From: CAYOZN01 sp964408455
Lineage (GTDB): Bacteria > Planctomycetota > Phycisphaerae > UBA1845 > UTPLA1
Assembly (NCBI GenBank): GCA_964408455.1
Contig: CAYOZN010000017.1
Span: 1 to 64,000, forward strand
Length of the DNA: 64,000 bases
Reading direction: 5' to 3'
The notes below the pieces were generated by a model. It ran no database searches and was not told where the DNA came from. It worked only from the letters and a program-made list of their open reading frames with translations. A program made the translations under genes and the position numbers. The first letter of the stretch is position 1; each line of letters opens with the position of its first letter. Below, piece by piece: positions 39,494 through 47,541 of the stretch.

Positions 39494-41458
39494 TCAACCA
39501 CGCCCATCCGCGCTATCGCGCTCCGCCAGATGTGTCGCAAACGTCAGCGTCATCCGGACGCGATGGAGATCGACGGGCGCTTCGTGCACGACGCCCCAAC
39601 GCTCGAAAGCGGACCTGATCCAGCAGTTTTCGACCGGGACGTCCATGATGAATCCTTTGACACCCCTGCTGGCGGCGACTTCGATGAGGCGGCCGATCAG
39701 CGCGCGGCCGATTCCTCGACTTTGATCGGAGTCGGCCACGACAAAACCGGCCCGCGCCATGCCCGGTTCGGCGGTCGGCACGAACAACGCGAGACCGAGA
39801 ACGCGCGTCAGGTCGTGATCGCGCACCGTCGCCACGAGTGTCATCTCGTTGTCGTAATCGATCGTGCAGAACTGCTGCAGCGTGCGGCCTGGCACGGTGC
39901 CGTTGTCTTCGAAGAAACGGCGATAGACCTCTTCGCGCGTAAACTTGAAGAACATCTCGTGCAGCATCGCCTCGTCCGTCGGCTTGATGGGTCGAACGCG
40001 AAATTCGCCACCGTCCGTTGCGACTTCGTTCCACTCAAATGCCCGGGGGTAGACGGCCGTCCGGACGACGGGCTCCGCCTGGTTGCGATAGACGAAGCGG
40101 CGGTTCTTTGCTTCGGCCAGCAGCCACGAACGGAACTTGGGGTGGGCAATCTGGATCAAGGCCATGGCCCGCTCGCGAACGCTTTTTCCGTGGAGGTAGG
40201 CGATGCCGTACTCGGTGACGACGAAATGCACATCGCCGCGCGTGGTGACGACGCCGGCGCCGTCGGCGAGGCACGGCTTGATACGCGAGACGTTGCCGTC
40301 GCGTGCGGTCGACGGCAGGCAGATGATGGGCTTGCCGTGATCGGATCGTGCGGCGCCGCGAATGAAATCGACCTGGCCGCCGATGCCGCTGTAAAAGCGA
40401 TCGCCAATCGAATCGGAACAGACCTGGCCGGTGAGATCGACCTCAATCGCGGTGTTGATGGCGGTCATGCGATCGTGGCGTGCGATCACGAAAGGATCGT
40501 TCGTATAGTCGACCGGGTGCAGTTCGACGGCGGGATTCTCATGGATGAAGTCGTACACAAGGCGGGTGCCCATGACGATGCTGCCGACGATCTTGCCCGT
40601 GTGAAGGGTTTTCTTGCTGCCGTTGATCACGCCGCGTCTGGCGAGGTCGACGATGCCGTCGCTGAACATTTCGGTGTGTACGCCCAGATCGTTGTGGTTT
40701 GCCAGGGCTCGCAGGATCGCATCCGGGAGGGCGCCAATGCCGACTTGAATCGTGGCCCCGTCCATGACGAGCCGGGCGACGTTGGCGGCAATCTGCTCGG
40801 TTTCCTGCCGCGGCGGCGGCTGATGAAGCTCGGGCAGCGAGTGCGGCGCATCCACCAGCCGGCTGAAGCGATCAACGTGTATGCGGGATGCGCCGAAGGT
40901 GCGCGGCATCAGCGGATTGACTTCGGCGATGACCAGGCGTGCCGCATCGATGGCAGCCGGCGCGATGTCCACGTGCGTCCCCAGATTGCAGAAGCCCTCA
41001 TCGTCGGGCGGCGAGACGGACACAATGGCGACGTCGATGGGAATGCGGCGCGAGCGGATCAGCCTCGGGATTTCCGAGAGAAACACGGGGGTATAATCGG
41101 CCCGGCCCTGAGTCACGGCGTCGCGTACGTTGGGACCGATGAAGAGTGCGTTGTGTCGAAAGCGGCCTTCGAATCGCGGATGAACGTAGGGGGCGTCGCC
41201 CAGCGTCAACAAGTGAAGGATCTCGTTTTGCGCTGGAACCGAATTGGAGACGAGCGAGGGCAACACGGCCAGCGGCACGGCGGAACCGCTGCCAAGCAGG
41301 ATGCGATCGCCGCGGCGAATCATCGAGACAGCTTCTTCAGCCGAGCAGACCAGCGGCGCGTAGCGCGACTTCCAGGCGAGGTCCACGGGCCGCAGCCCTG
41401 CGGACTCGTCCGATTCACGTAACGCGATCAGCGCGGATGTACCTGGCACGAATATCAC
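39494..41458 (-). CDS. Acetyl-CoA hydrolase/CoA-transferase fused to GNAT acetyltransferase
   Basis: 654 residues; the GTG at 41458 is the likely start, as the family's N-terminal WKSRYAPLVCSAEEAVSMI lies just inside. Residues 28-470 are a Cat1/4-hydroxybutyrate-type CoA-transferase: RRGDRILLGSGSAVP, TEMFSDGIVDLARRG (with the catalytic-type Glu) and GGQVDFIRGAARSDHGKPII. From about residue 480 a GNAT domain follows (FRVRPIKPTDEAMLHEMFFK, then VVADSDQSRGIGRALIGRL). It moves CoA between acyl groups; the GNAT part may acetylate a protein or sense acetyl-CoA. Last gene of the CBS/Cys-rich/CoA-transferase operon. Confidence 0.92.
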   Translation of the reverse strand: MIFVPGTSALIALRESDESAGLRPVDLAWKSRYAPLVCSAEEAVSMIRRGDRILLGSGSAVPLAVLPSLVSNSVPAQNEILHLLTLGDAPYVHPRFEGRFRHNALFIGPNVRDAVTQGRADYTPVFLSEIPRLIRSRRIPIDVAIVSVSPPDDEGFCNLGTHVDIAPAAIDAARLVIAEVNPLMPRTFGASRIHVDRFSRLVDAPHSLPELHQPPPRQETEQIAANVARLVMDGATIQVGIGALPDAILRALANHNDLGVHTEMFSDGIVDLARRGVINGSKKTLHTGKIVGSIVMGTRLVYDFIHENPAVELHPVDYTNDPFVIARHDRMTAINTAIEVDLTGQVCSDSIGDRFYSGIGGQVDFIRGAARSDHGKPIICLPSTARDGNVSRIKPCLADGAGVVTTRGDVHFVVTEYGIAYLHGKSVRERAMALIQIAHPKFRSWLLAEAKNRRFVYRNQAEPVVRTAVYPRAFEWNEVATDGGEFRVRPIKPTDEAMLHEMFFKFTREEVYRRFFEDNGTVPGRTLQQFCTIDYDNEMTLVATVRDHDLTRVLGLALFVPTAEPGMARAGFVVADSDQSRGIGRALIGRLIEVAASRGVKGFIMDVPVENCWIRSAFERWGVVHEAPVDLHRVRMTLTFATHLAERDSADGRG

Positions 41459-41482
41459 CCCGGGCGAGTAGAGGGCCGGCGG

Positions 41483-41815
41483 CTAGCGGCGTGCGAGCTC
41501 CTGTTCGATGGCATCCACGATCATCGGGAAATAGCAATCGAGCGCGCAATCGATTCCATCGCGACAGGGGCAGCGACCGGTATCGTCCTGATGACCGCAT
41601 GATGCGCATACGGCCTGTCGCAGCGCGTCGACGTAGGGGTCAATTCGGCGGGACCGCGTGGTGCGAACCACATCGACGATCTTGTCGAGATTCGCGAACA
41701 GCGCGCACTCCCGTCCGGGCGGCAGGCTGCACGTGAATTCGCGCGTGTACCTGACGCATTTGGGGCAGAGTTCGGCACGCAGTCGAGAATCGATTCGCTC
41801 ATGCACGCTGGACAT
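41483..41815 (-). CDS. Cysteine-rich hypothetical protein
   Basis: 110 residues with ten Cys: CPKC near residue 17, single Cys at about 29 and 37, CASC near 70, CPC near 82, and two more in DGIDCALDCYFP. The pattern suggests bound zinc or an iron-sulfur cluster. It overlaps the CBS gene by 17 bp and precedes the CoA-transferase by 24 bp, so it is part of that operon. I do not recognise a family. Its place in an oxygen-linked operon makes a redox or metal-sensing role plausible. Confidence 0.75.
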   Translation of the reverse strand: MSSVHERIDSRLRAELCPKCVRYTREFTCSLPPGRECALFANLDKIVDVVRTTRSRRIDPYVDALRQAVCASCGHQDDTGRCPCRDGIDCALDCYFPMIVDAIEQELARR

Positions 41816-42251
41816 GTCGAAGCTCCTTCATCGCGCCGGGCCCGCGCAGACTGGCGCCGGAAGCGGCGGCAGTCCGTGAGGCAAGGGTATCCTGCAATAA
41901 CCTGAGCATGTCATGGGTGCTCAGCATGCCCACCACGTGCCGGCCGACGATTACCGGCAGTGCACCGAACCGCTCGCGGCTCAGGATGTTGATGGCGTCA
42001 CCGAGGGGTGTCTGCGGGTGAACGACGACGACGTCACGGGTCATGATATCGGCCGCGAGCAGCGGCCGGTCATTCGCACGCTTGCCGGTGACGGTGTCGC
42101 GATATGTGATGATCCCGACAAGCTCGTTCGAGCGGTCTACGACCGGTAAATGGTGAATCCCGTGACCTTCGAGGGTGCGGCGGATCAGTTCCACGGGCTC
42201 CCTTTCGAACACGGTCAGCGGATCGGGCGTCATGTAATCGGCGACGTACAT
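41799..42251 (-). CDS. CBS-domain-pair protein
   Basis: About 150 residues from the ATG at 42251 (MYVADYMTPDPLTVFEREPV), the usual way CBS proteins start; ATGs at 42284 and 42296 are alternatives. Two CBS modules: IHHLPVVDRSNELVGIITYR and ALPVIVGRHVVGMLSTHDML. The short C-terminal tail is Ala- and Ser-rich. It probably binds adenine nucleotides. It leads an operon with the Cys-rich protein and the CoA-transferase, is divergent from the globin kinase, and has a near-consensus sigma-54 promoter about 100 bp upstream. Confidence 0.88.
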   Translation of the reverse strand: MYVADYMTPDPLTVFEREPVELIRRTLEGHGIHHLPVVDRSNELVGIITYRDTVTGKRANDRPLLAADIMTRDVVVVHPQTPLGDAINILSRERFGALPVIVGRHVVGMLSTHDMLRLLQDTLASRTAAASGASLRGPGAMKELRHVQRA

Positions 42252-42301
42252 GTGAGGCGCTCGCTTCCCGCAAACTTTCCCCATTTCCGACAACATGGCC
42301 G

Positions 42302-42319
42302 CCGGCAAAATTTTGCCGG
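42302..42319. promoter_or_regulatory. Perfect 18-bp palindrome in the CBS operon leader
   Basis: ccggcaaaattttgccgg, two identical 9-bp half sites. It would lie at about +20 to +37 of the sigma-54 transcript, so it could be an operator for a dimeric repressor or form a hairpin in the leader. Confidence 0.6.
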
Positions 42320-42350
42320 GCGCGCAAACGGCCGCTCGCACATCTTCGGG

Positions 42351-42365
42351 GCAATCCGGGTGCCA
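42351..42365 (-). promoter_or_regulatory. Near-consensus sigma-54 promoter of the CBS operon
   Basis: Minus strand reads TGGCACCCGGATTGC, matching TGGCACG-N4-TTGC at all but one position with exact GG-N10-GC spacing. The predicted start is near 42339. A sigma-54 activator gene lies in the same locus, facing away. Confidence 0.75.
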
Positions 42366-42719
42366 ACGCGGCACACTCGTTGGAAGGTGCTGTGGACGTT
42401 GATCGCGCCGCGGAGTGCGGAAAATCCCGCAATACAGGATAGACTTTGAGGAAGTTTGGGACGGTATCCAAGTGAGGATGCGGCAGAACCGCGAAAAACC
42501 AGACATTGATCAGCGGCATGCGTCTTGCGTACGTGACGCTGACGGTCCAACTCGGAGCAGCATGCGTACGCCATGGCCATCCTCCCAAGATCCCGACTGC
42601 CGGCCCACCGAATCAGCAAAGGTCCTTGCCTGGTGATCAAGCAAAAAAGAAGACGCCCTCGGCGTAGCGGCATTCCGACGCCGATTCGCGCAACCCTTGG
42701 AAAACGCTATGATTATGGC

Positions 42720-43901
42720 ATGTCGACGAGCGAATTCCAACAGATGATGCGGTATGTCGGCTTCACGGAAGCAGATGCAGGACGCCTGCGCAAGCTGCTG
42801 CCCGTCCTGCGGCCTCACTTCCTCGGGCTCGTGTCGGACTTTTACGCAGTCCTATTGTCCGATCCAGAAGCCAAGGCAGTTCTGGAGACAACGGAAAGCC
42901 GAGTGGAGCGGCTTCACGAATCGCTTTATCGCTGGCTGGAGGGGCTGTTTTCGGGTCGATATGACCAGGACTATTTCCTCGAACGCTGCCAGATCGGGCG
43001 CACCCACGTGCGCGTTCATCTGCCTCAGCGCTACATGTTCACGGCGATGAACGTGATAAGGCTGGGCCTGATCCACCGGCTGGGCCTGGTCGATCCGCCG
43101 GTGGACGCGGAGGCCGTTGCTTCGCTGCACAAACTGCTCGATCTGGAACTCGCGATCATGAACGAGACTTATCGCGAGGACCTTATTCAGAAGATGCGGG
43201 AGATCGAGCAGCGGCACTTTGAGCAGCGGCTCAGCGAATCGGAGCACCTGGCGAACATCGGGCAGCTTGCGGCGTCGCTGGCACATGAGATCAAGAACCC
43301 GCTGGCGGGCATCAGCGGGGCGATCCAGGTTCTGGCGGCAAGCCTCGCACCCAAACATCCTCACCAGGAAGTCATCGAAGAGGTGCTGAAGCAGATCGAC
43401 CGGCTGGATGCAGCGGTGCGCGACCTGTTGGTTTACGCGCGGCCGAAGCCGCCGGAGCGGTCGCGCGTCAACCTGAGCCGGACGCTGGACCGGACGATGG
43501 TGCTGTTCCGGGAGGAGCCGAGCTTCAAGCGGATTCAACTTGTGTGTCTTGGTCTTGACACGGATCACGTGGCGGACGTGGACGAGACACAGATTCAGCA
43601 GGTGGTGACGAATCTCCTGTTGAACGCTGCCCATGCGTGCGAAGAAGGAGGCCAGATCGTATGCGAAATCAACGGCACGCCGGATCAGGTGCAGATATCG
43701 GTGAAGGACAACGGGGCGGGGATTCCGGCCGAGGTCCTTCCGCGCGTATTCGAACCGTTCTTCACGACCAAGGCCCGCGGAACGGGTCTGGGACTGTCGA
43801 TCTGCCGCCGCATCATCGAGGTGCACGGCGGCCGGCTGGAGTTGATCAGTCGCCCGGAACAGGGCACGAAAGTGGTTATCACATTGCGGCGCACGATATG
43901 A
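42720..43901 (+). CDS. Globin-coupled sensor histidine kinase
   Basis: 393 residues from the ATG at 42720. Residues 5-150 are a protoglobin domain (MRYVGFTEADAGRLRKLLPV), with the proximal heme His at residue 96 in RCQIGRTHVRVHLPQRYMF. HisKA follows with the phosphorylated His near residue 187 in LAASLAHEIKNPLAGISG, then HATPase motifs QQVVTNLLLNAAHAC, DNGAGIPAEV and GTGLGLSICRRIIEVHGG. It should sense oxygen, NO or CO through heme and phosphorylate the coupled regulator. The stop overlaps the regulator start by ATGA. Cytosolic, with no membrane span. Confidence 0.92.
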   Translation: MSTSEFQQMMRYVGFTEADAGRLRKLLPVLRPHFLGLVSDFYAVLLSDPEAKAVLETTESRVERLHESLYRWLEGLFSGRYDQDYFLERCQIGRTHVRVHLPQRYMFTAMNVIRLGLIHRLGLVDPPVDAEAVASLHKLLDLELAIMNETYREDLIQKMREIEQRHFEQRLSESEHLANIGQLAASLAHEIKNPLAGISGAIQVLAASLAPKHPHQEVIEEVLKQIDRLDAAVRDLLVYARPKPPERSRVNLSRTLDRTMVLFREEPSFKRIQLVCLGLDTDHVADVDETQIQQVVTNLLLNAAHACEEGGQIVCEINGTPDQVQISVKDNGAGIPAEVLPRVFEPFFTTKARGTGLGLSICRRIIEVHGGRLELISRPEQGTKVVITLRRTI

Positions 43902-45256
43902 GCAAGCCAAAGATTCTCATTATCGAAGACGAAAAGCTGATCCGCTGGTCGCTGACGCAGGCCTTTCAGGAGGCAGGCTTCGGCGTCGAAGAGGCCGAAA
44001 ACGGCGCGGCCGGGCTGCACAAGCTGAGCCAGGCGGTCTATGACCTGGTCATGCTGGACTACAAGCTGCCGGACATGACGGGGCTCGACGTCCTCCGAAA
44101 GGTGCGCGAGCAGGACGAGGACATCGTCGTACTCATCATGACCGCATACAGCAACGTCGAGGATGCGGTGGAAGCGATGCGCCTTGGCGCGTTCGACTAC
44201 GTCTCCAAGCCATTCAAGATGGATGCGCTGATGGTCACGGTCAACAAGGCGCTGGAGACGACGCGGTTGAAGCGGGAGGTACGCGACTTGCGGGCGCAGA
44301 TGCGGGAGAAATTCGGGTTTGACCGCATCCTCGGGCAGTGTACTGCAATGAACGAACTGTTCGGCCTGATCAAGGACGTCTCGCGGAGCGGGGCATCGAC
44401 GATCTTTCTGCGCGGCGAGAGCGGCACCGGCAAGGACCTGGTGGCGAAGGCGATCCACTACAACAGCGATCGGGCGGGCCGGCCGTTTATGAACATCACC
44501 TGCACGGCCATCAGCGAAACCCTGCTCGAGAGCGAGTTGTTCGGCCACGAGCGCGGCGCGTTTACCGACGCGAAGTCACAGAAGAAGGGCCTGTTGGAAC
44601 TGGCCAACGGCGGCACGGTGTTTCTGGACGAGGTCGGCGACATGCCGGCCCAGTTGCAGGCAAAGCTGCTTCGCTTTCTCGAGGAAAAGGCGTTCCGCCG
44701 AGTGGGCGGCGTGCAGGACATCGAAGTGGATGTGCGCGTCATCGCCGCCACCAATCGCGATCTGGAGAAGCTGATCGAGGATGGTCAGTTCCGGGAGGAC
44801 CTGTTCTATCGCCTGAACATCATCCCGATTTACCTGCCACCGCTGCGCGAGCGCGGCGAGGACGTCAAACTCCTGGCGAAATACTACGTCGATGTTTTTG
44901 CCCGGGAATTCCGCCGGGGCACGCGGAACCTGTCGGAAGAGGCGGTGCGCAAGCTGATGCGATACTCGTGGCCGGGCAACGTTCGCGAACTGCGCAACGT
45001 GATCGAGCGCGCCGTGCTGCTATCGAAGAACTGCTCGCTGTCGCCGGAAGATCTCGTCGTCGGGCCCATGCAGGTCGAGGATGAGACGGTGTCGGTGCAC
45101 ATCCCGCCGGGCGGCATCAGCATCAACACGATCGAAGAACAGCTCGTACGCAAGGCGCTGGCGCAGACCGGCAATAACCAGACGAAGGCGGCCAAGCTGC
45201 TTCATCTGTCGCGCGATCAACTCCGTTATCGCATGGAGCGATACGGACTGGCATAG
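43898..45256 (+). CDS. Sigma-54-dependent response regulator (NtrC family)
   Basis: 452 residues. Receiver domain with Asp54 in LVMLDYKLPD and acidic pocket IIEDEK. AAA+ domain: Walker A GESGTGKDLVAKAIH, Walker B GGTVFLDEVGDM, arginine finger region REDLFYRLNIIPIYLPPL. The sigma-54 contact loop reads GAFTDA in place of GAFTGA, a variant seen in some functional members. The C-terminal Fis-type helix-turn-helix is QTKAAKLLHLSRDQLRYRME. Coupled to the globin kinase, so it is probably activated by heme-ligand changes. The CBS operon promoter is the obvious target. Confidence 0.94.
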   Translation: MSKPKILIIEDEKLIRWSLTQAFQEAGFGVEEAENGAAGLHKLSQAVYDLVMLDYKLPDMTGLDVLRKVREQDEDIVVLIMTAYSNVEDAVEAMRLGAFDYVSKPFKMDALMVTVNKALETTRLKREVRDLRAQMREKFGFDRILGQCTAMNELFGLIKDVSRSGASTIFLRGESGTGKDLVAKAIHYNSDRAGRPFMNITCTAISETLLESELFGHERGAFTDAKSQKKGLLELANGGTVFLDEVGDMPAQLQAKLLRFLEEKAFRRVGGVQDIEVDVRVIAATNRDLEKLIEDGQFREDLFYRLNIIPIYLPPLRERGEDVKLLAKYYVDVFAREFRRGTRNLSEEAVRKLMRYSWPGNVRELRNVIERAVLLSKNCSLSPEDLVVGPMQVEDETVSVHIPPGGISINTIEEQLVRKALAQTGNNQTKAAKLLHLSRDQLRYRMERYGLA

Positions 45257-45304
45257 GCGCCGCCGAGAGCGATGACGCGAATGCGCGGCCCCCACCGCCA
45301 ATCC

Positions 45305-45331
45305 GCACCGGCTATTGGCCGGTGCCACACT
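45305..45331 (+). repeat. REP-like inverted repeat, copy 2
   Basis: 27 bp matching 11214-11240 at 24 positions, with a perfect 8-bp stem (gcaccggc/gccggtgc). It lies just after the response regulator gene and before a convergent SDR gene. Confidence 0.55.
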
Positions 45332-45348
45332 GGAATTGAGAAAGGCTC

Positions 45349-46293
45349 TTACGCCGTGCCGCCATAGACCGGCAGCACGACGCCGTTTATGAAGCTCGAA
45401 TCGGCCTCGGAGGCGAGAAACACGAATGCCGGCGCCACTTCTTCCGGCTGCGCCGGCCTGCCCATGGGCGAATGGCCGGTCTCATCGCCGAACTTGCTCA
45501 CTTCCTCGGGCGAGGTGCCGGTGTCGGCGATGTTGAGCGGCGTCCAGACCGGCCCTGGTGCCACACAGTTGGCACGTATGCCCTTGTCGTTCAATTCCGT
45601 CGCGAGCGACATGGTGATGGCGTGAACGGCGCCCTTGGTGGCTGCGTAGTCGACGAGGCGATTGCTGCCCGACAGCCCGACGATGGAGCCGGTCGCGAGG
45701 ATGCAGGAGCCAGGCTTCATGTGCGGGACGGCGGCGCGGCACAGGCGGATGTAGGAATAGACGTTGGATTTCAACGTCCGGTCCAGCTCTGCTTCGCTGA
45801 TCCCGGTCACATCCTTGCGGTTCTGCCAGGCGGCGTTGTGCACGAGTATGTCGAGCCGGCCGAACTCCTCTACCGTTCGTTCCACCGCTTGGTCGCAGAA
45901 TTCCAGCTCCGTCAGGTCACCCTCCAGCACCAGGCACTTTCGGCCAAGCTCCTCGACCGCCTCGCGGATTGTGCTGGCATCAGTCGATTCCGAGGGCAGG
46001 CACGTGATTGCCACGTCGGCGCCCTCGCGGGCATAGAAGTAGGCCACCGCGCGACCGATGCCCGAATCACCGCCGGTAATGAGGGCGGCCAGGCCTTCAA
46101 GCTTGCCGGCAGGCTTGTAGCGCTCTCCGCGCCATCTGGGCTGCGGATCGATTTCGGAATCGAGCCCGGGTTGTTCCTGTTTCTGCTCGGGGAACGGCGG
46201 CTCGGGCTGCTGCATGGGTTCGTTGATGGATGATGCAGCCTGTTTCTGTTGCGGCCGGTCTTCCTTCAGTACGGTTCGACGTGATTTGGCCAT
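45349..46293 (-). CDS. Stress-type short-chain dehydrogenase (GsiB/YhdG/YghA-like)
   Basis: 314 residues from the ATG at 46293 with a ribosome site (caggag). The N-terminal 60 residues are Gln-, Pro- and Glu-rich (QQPEPPFPEQKQEQPGLDSE), typical of this general-stress SDR branch. Nucleotide motif ITGGDSGIGRAVAYFYAREG; active site Ser in GSIVGLSGSN and Tyr-Lys in DYAATKGAVHAI; the end is SSFINGVVLPVYGGTA. NAD(P)-dependent; substrate unknown. A sigma-54-like site lies at 46376-46390. Confidence 0.9.
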   Translation of the reverse strand: MAKSRRTVLKEDRPQQKQAASSINEPMQQPEPPFPEQKQEQPGLDSEIDPQPRWRGERYKPAGKLEGLAALITGGDSGIGRAVAYFYAREGADVAITCLPSESTDASTIREAVEELGRKCLVLEGDLTELEFCDQAVERTVEEFGRLDILVHNAAWQNRKDVTGISEAELDRTLKSNVYSYIRLCRAAVPHMKPGSCILATGSIVGLSGSNRLVDYAATKGAVHAITMSLATELNDKGIRANCVAPGPVWTPLNIADTGTSPEEVSKFGDETGHSPMGRPAQPEEVAPAFVFLASEADSSFINGVVLPVYGGTA

Positions 46294-46601
46294 GATGCTG
46301 CGCTCCTGCGGTTGTGCACTTGTCGGGCGCGGTGAGGACGTTGAACTTCCAAACACGAGTCGAGCGGATTCTAGCGCGGGAGAAGTGCCCGCCGCGCTTG
46401 CACCGTCGCCATGTGGCGACGGACAGACGAGCAAGATCGGCGACATGCGGTTGATAAACGCACGTGCCAATCGGGAAGGCACGGGTGTGAACCGCGCGAG
46501 GGCCGCAATCGCCCGAGGATCCAGCGCCTCGCAATGCGTGAGCGAGGCCCCGGACTCCCATCCGGAGTTCTGAATTGCCGCGCAAGATCGTGCGAAGTGA
46601 T
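46294..46601. other. Intergenic stretch upstream of the stress SDR
   Basis: About 308 bp with no supported gene. The -24/-12-like site at 46376-46390 is the only signal noted. Confidence 0.45.
46376..46390 (-). promoter_or_regulatory. Possible sigma-54 promoter of the stress SDR
   Basis: Minus strand contains GGGCACTTCTCCCGC: GG-N10-GC spacing is exact and the -24 half is good, but the -12 half is CCGC, not TTGC. The predicted start is near 46364. Confidence 0.3.
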
Positions 46602-46853
46602 TTAATTGCGGCCGTTGGCAAACTCGTCGGCGACCAGCCGCTTGAGGGCGGAGACGTTTTGTTCTTCCTGATGTTTGATCGTCTCCCAGAAGGCCCTGAC
46701 CGACGGCTTGTTCTGGGCGTTGGCGATGTACTGATCGTATCTCCAGAGACCGTTCAATCGCTTGCCCAGCTCGTTGATCAGGTCGAGGTCGTGGTCCATG
46801 CAGCCCTGACTCGCCCGAACACGTTCGAAACGTCCTTCCGGAAGCGTCGCCAT
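46602..46853 (-). CDS. Small helical hypothetical protein
   Basis: 83 residues from the ATG at 46853, set by the ribosome site gggaggg upstream. The body is helical: MDHDLDLINELGKRLNGLWR, YDQYIANAQNKPSVRAFWET and IKHQEEQNVSALKRLVADEF. It looks like half a ferritin-like or hemerythrin-like bundle (two helices with His and Glu), so it might dimerise around a metal site. It follows the Hsp20 gene by 63 bp, same strand. No family recognised. Confidence 0.65.
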   Translation of the reverse strand: MATLPEGRFERVRASQGCMDHDLDLINELGKRLNGLWRYDQYIANAQNKPSVRAFWETIKHQEEQNVSALKRLVADEFANGRN

Positions 46854-46916
46854 GACATGCCCTCCCGCTGAGCAGACGCGCATCTGCGCGCCTTCAGCGA
46901 AAACGGTCAAGATATC

Positions 46917-47345
46917 TCACTGGATGCTGATCTGCCGCGGCGGACCTGACGGCACCTTGTGGAGTGTCAATCCGAGGACATCATTTCGGAATTTTGCTTC
47001 GATCCGCGCAGGATCAATGTTGGCGGGAAGCGTGACGTTCCACTCGAATCGCATGGGACGATTCGGCTGTCCATGCCGGGGCAGCGTGCTGCGGTAAGGA
47101 ATGCGGTCGGCAATCACGATGAGTTCGCCGTCATCGACTTCGACGAACACATCGCCGCGACGGAAGCCGTGAAGCGGCATGCTCATGGTCACGCTCGAAG
47201 CGTTTTCACAGACTTCCACCGGACAATCTGCGGGGGCGGGCCGGTCCTCGGGCCAGTTTCCAAGTGCCCGATCCAGCTCTCGCCGGGCCTGCACCATCGC
47301 ATCGTGCCAAAATCGACGAGGCCTCTGAACTGCGACGTTCAACAT
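46917..47345 (-). CDS. Small heat-shock protein (Hsp20/alpha-crystallin family)
   Basis: 142 residues from the ATG at 47345 (ribosome site ggaggg). The alpha-crystallin domain spans about residues 45-130: VCENASSVTMSMPLHGFRRG, DVFVEVDDGELIVIAD and the closing ANIDPARIEAKFRNDVLGLT with LHKVP. It holds unfolded proteins as an ATP-independent chaperone. The C-terminal IxI motif is present as ISI. Part of the stress island with CBS and hemerythrin proteins. Confidence 0.9.
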   Translation of the reverse strand: MLNVAVQRPRRFWHDAMVQARRELDRALGNWPEDRPAPADCPVEVCENASSVTMSMPLHGFRRGDVFVEVDDGELIVIADRIPYRSTLPRHGQPNRPMRFEWNVTLPANIDPARIEAKFRNDVLGLTLHKVPSGPPRQISIQ

Positions 47346-47400
47346 GGCGAAACCCTCCGTGCAATGCCCCGCACATCGAAAAGTCAACCATCGTTAGAAT

Positions 47401-47541
47401 TCAGAGGACCCAGTAGTCGCTGATATACGTCACCAGGCTGAAGACGGCTCCGATCGCCACGCCCATCGCCAGGATGGCTGCGATCTCCAGCTTCTGTACC
47501 GATGAAAACACGGTTCTTGACATGTCATGGGTTCGTTTCAT
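47401..47541 (-). CDS. 46-residue membrane protein
   Basis: I translated this by hand: it reads MKRTHDMSRTVFSSVQKLEI, then AAILAMGVAIGAVFSLVTYI and SDYWVL. One membrane span with a positively charged N-terminus (inside). A purine-rich stretch (agaaaggga) precedes the ATG at 47541. It stops 55 bp before the Hsp20 start on the same strand and may be the first gene of that stress transcript. Too short for most gene finders. Function unknown. Confidence 0.6.
   Translation of the reverse strand: MKRTHDMSRTVFSSVQKLEIAAILAMGVAIGAVFSLVTYISDYWVL

Larger units (their letters stand above)
42252..42719. other. Divergent control region between CBS operon and globin kinase
   Basis: 468 bp without a gene. 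It holds the sigma-54 promoter (42351-42365, minus) and an 18-bp perfect palindrome (42302-42319). No clear promoter for the plus-strand kinase was seen. Enhancer sites for the regulator would be expected around 42420-42550 but cannot be named by eye. Confidence 0.6.

Noticed and set aside
39461..41422. 653-residue plus-strand open frame
   Set aside because: Shadow of the CoA-transferase/GNAT gene; only the minus strand shows conserved motifs.
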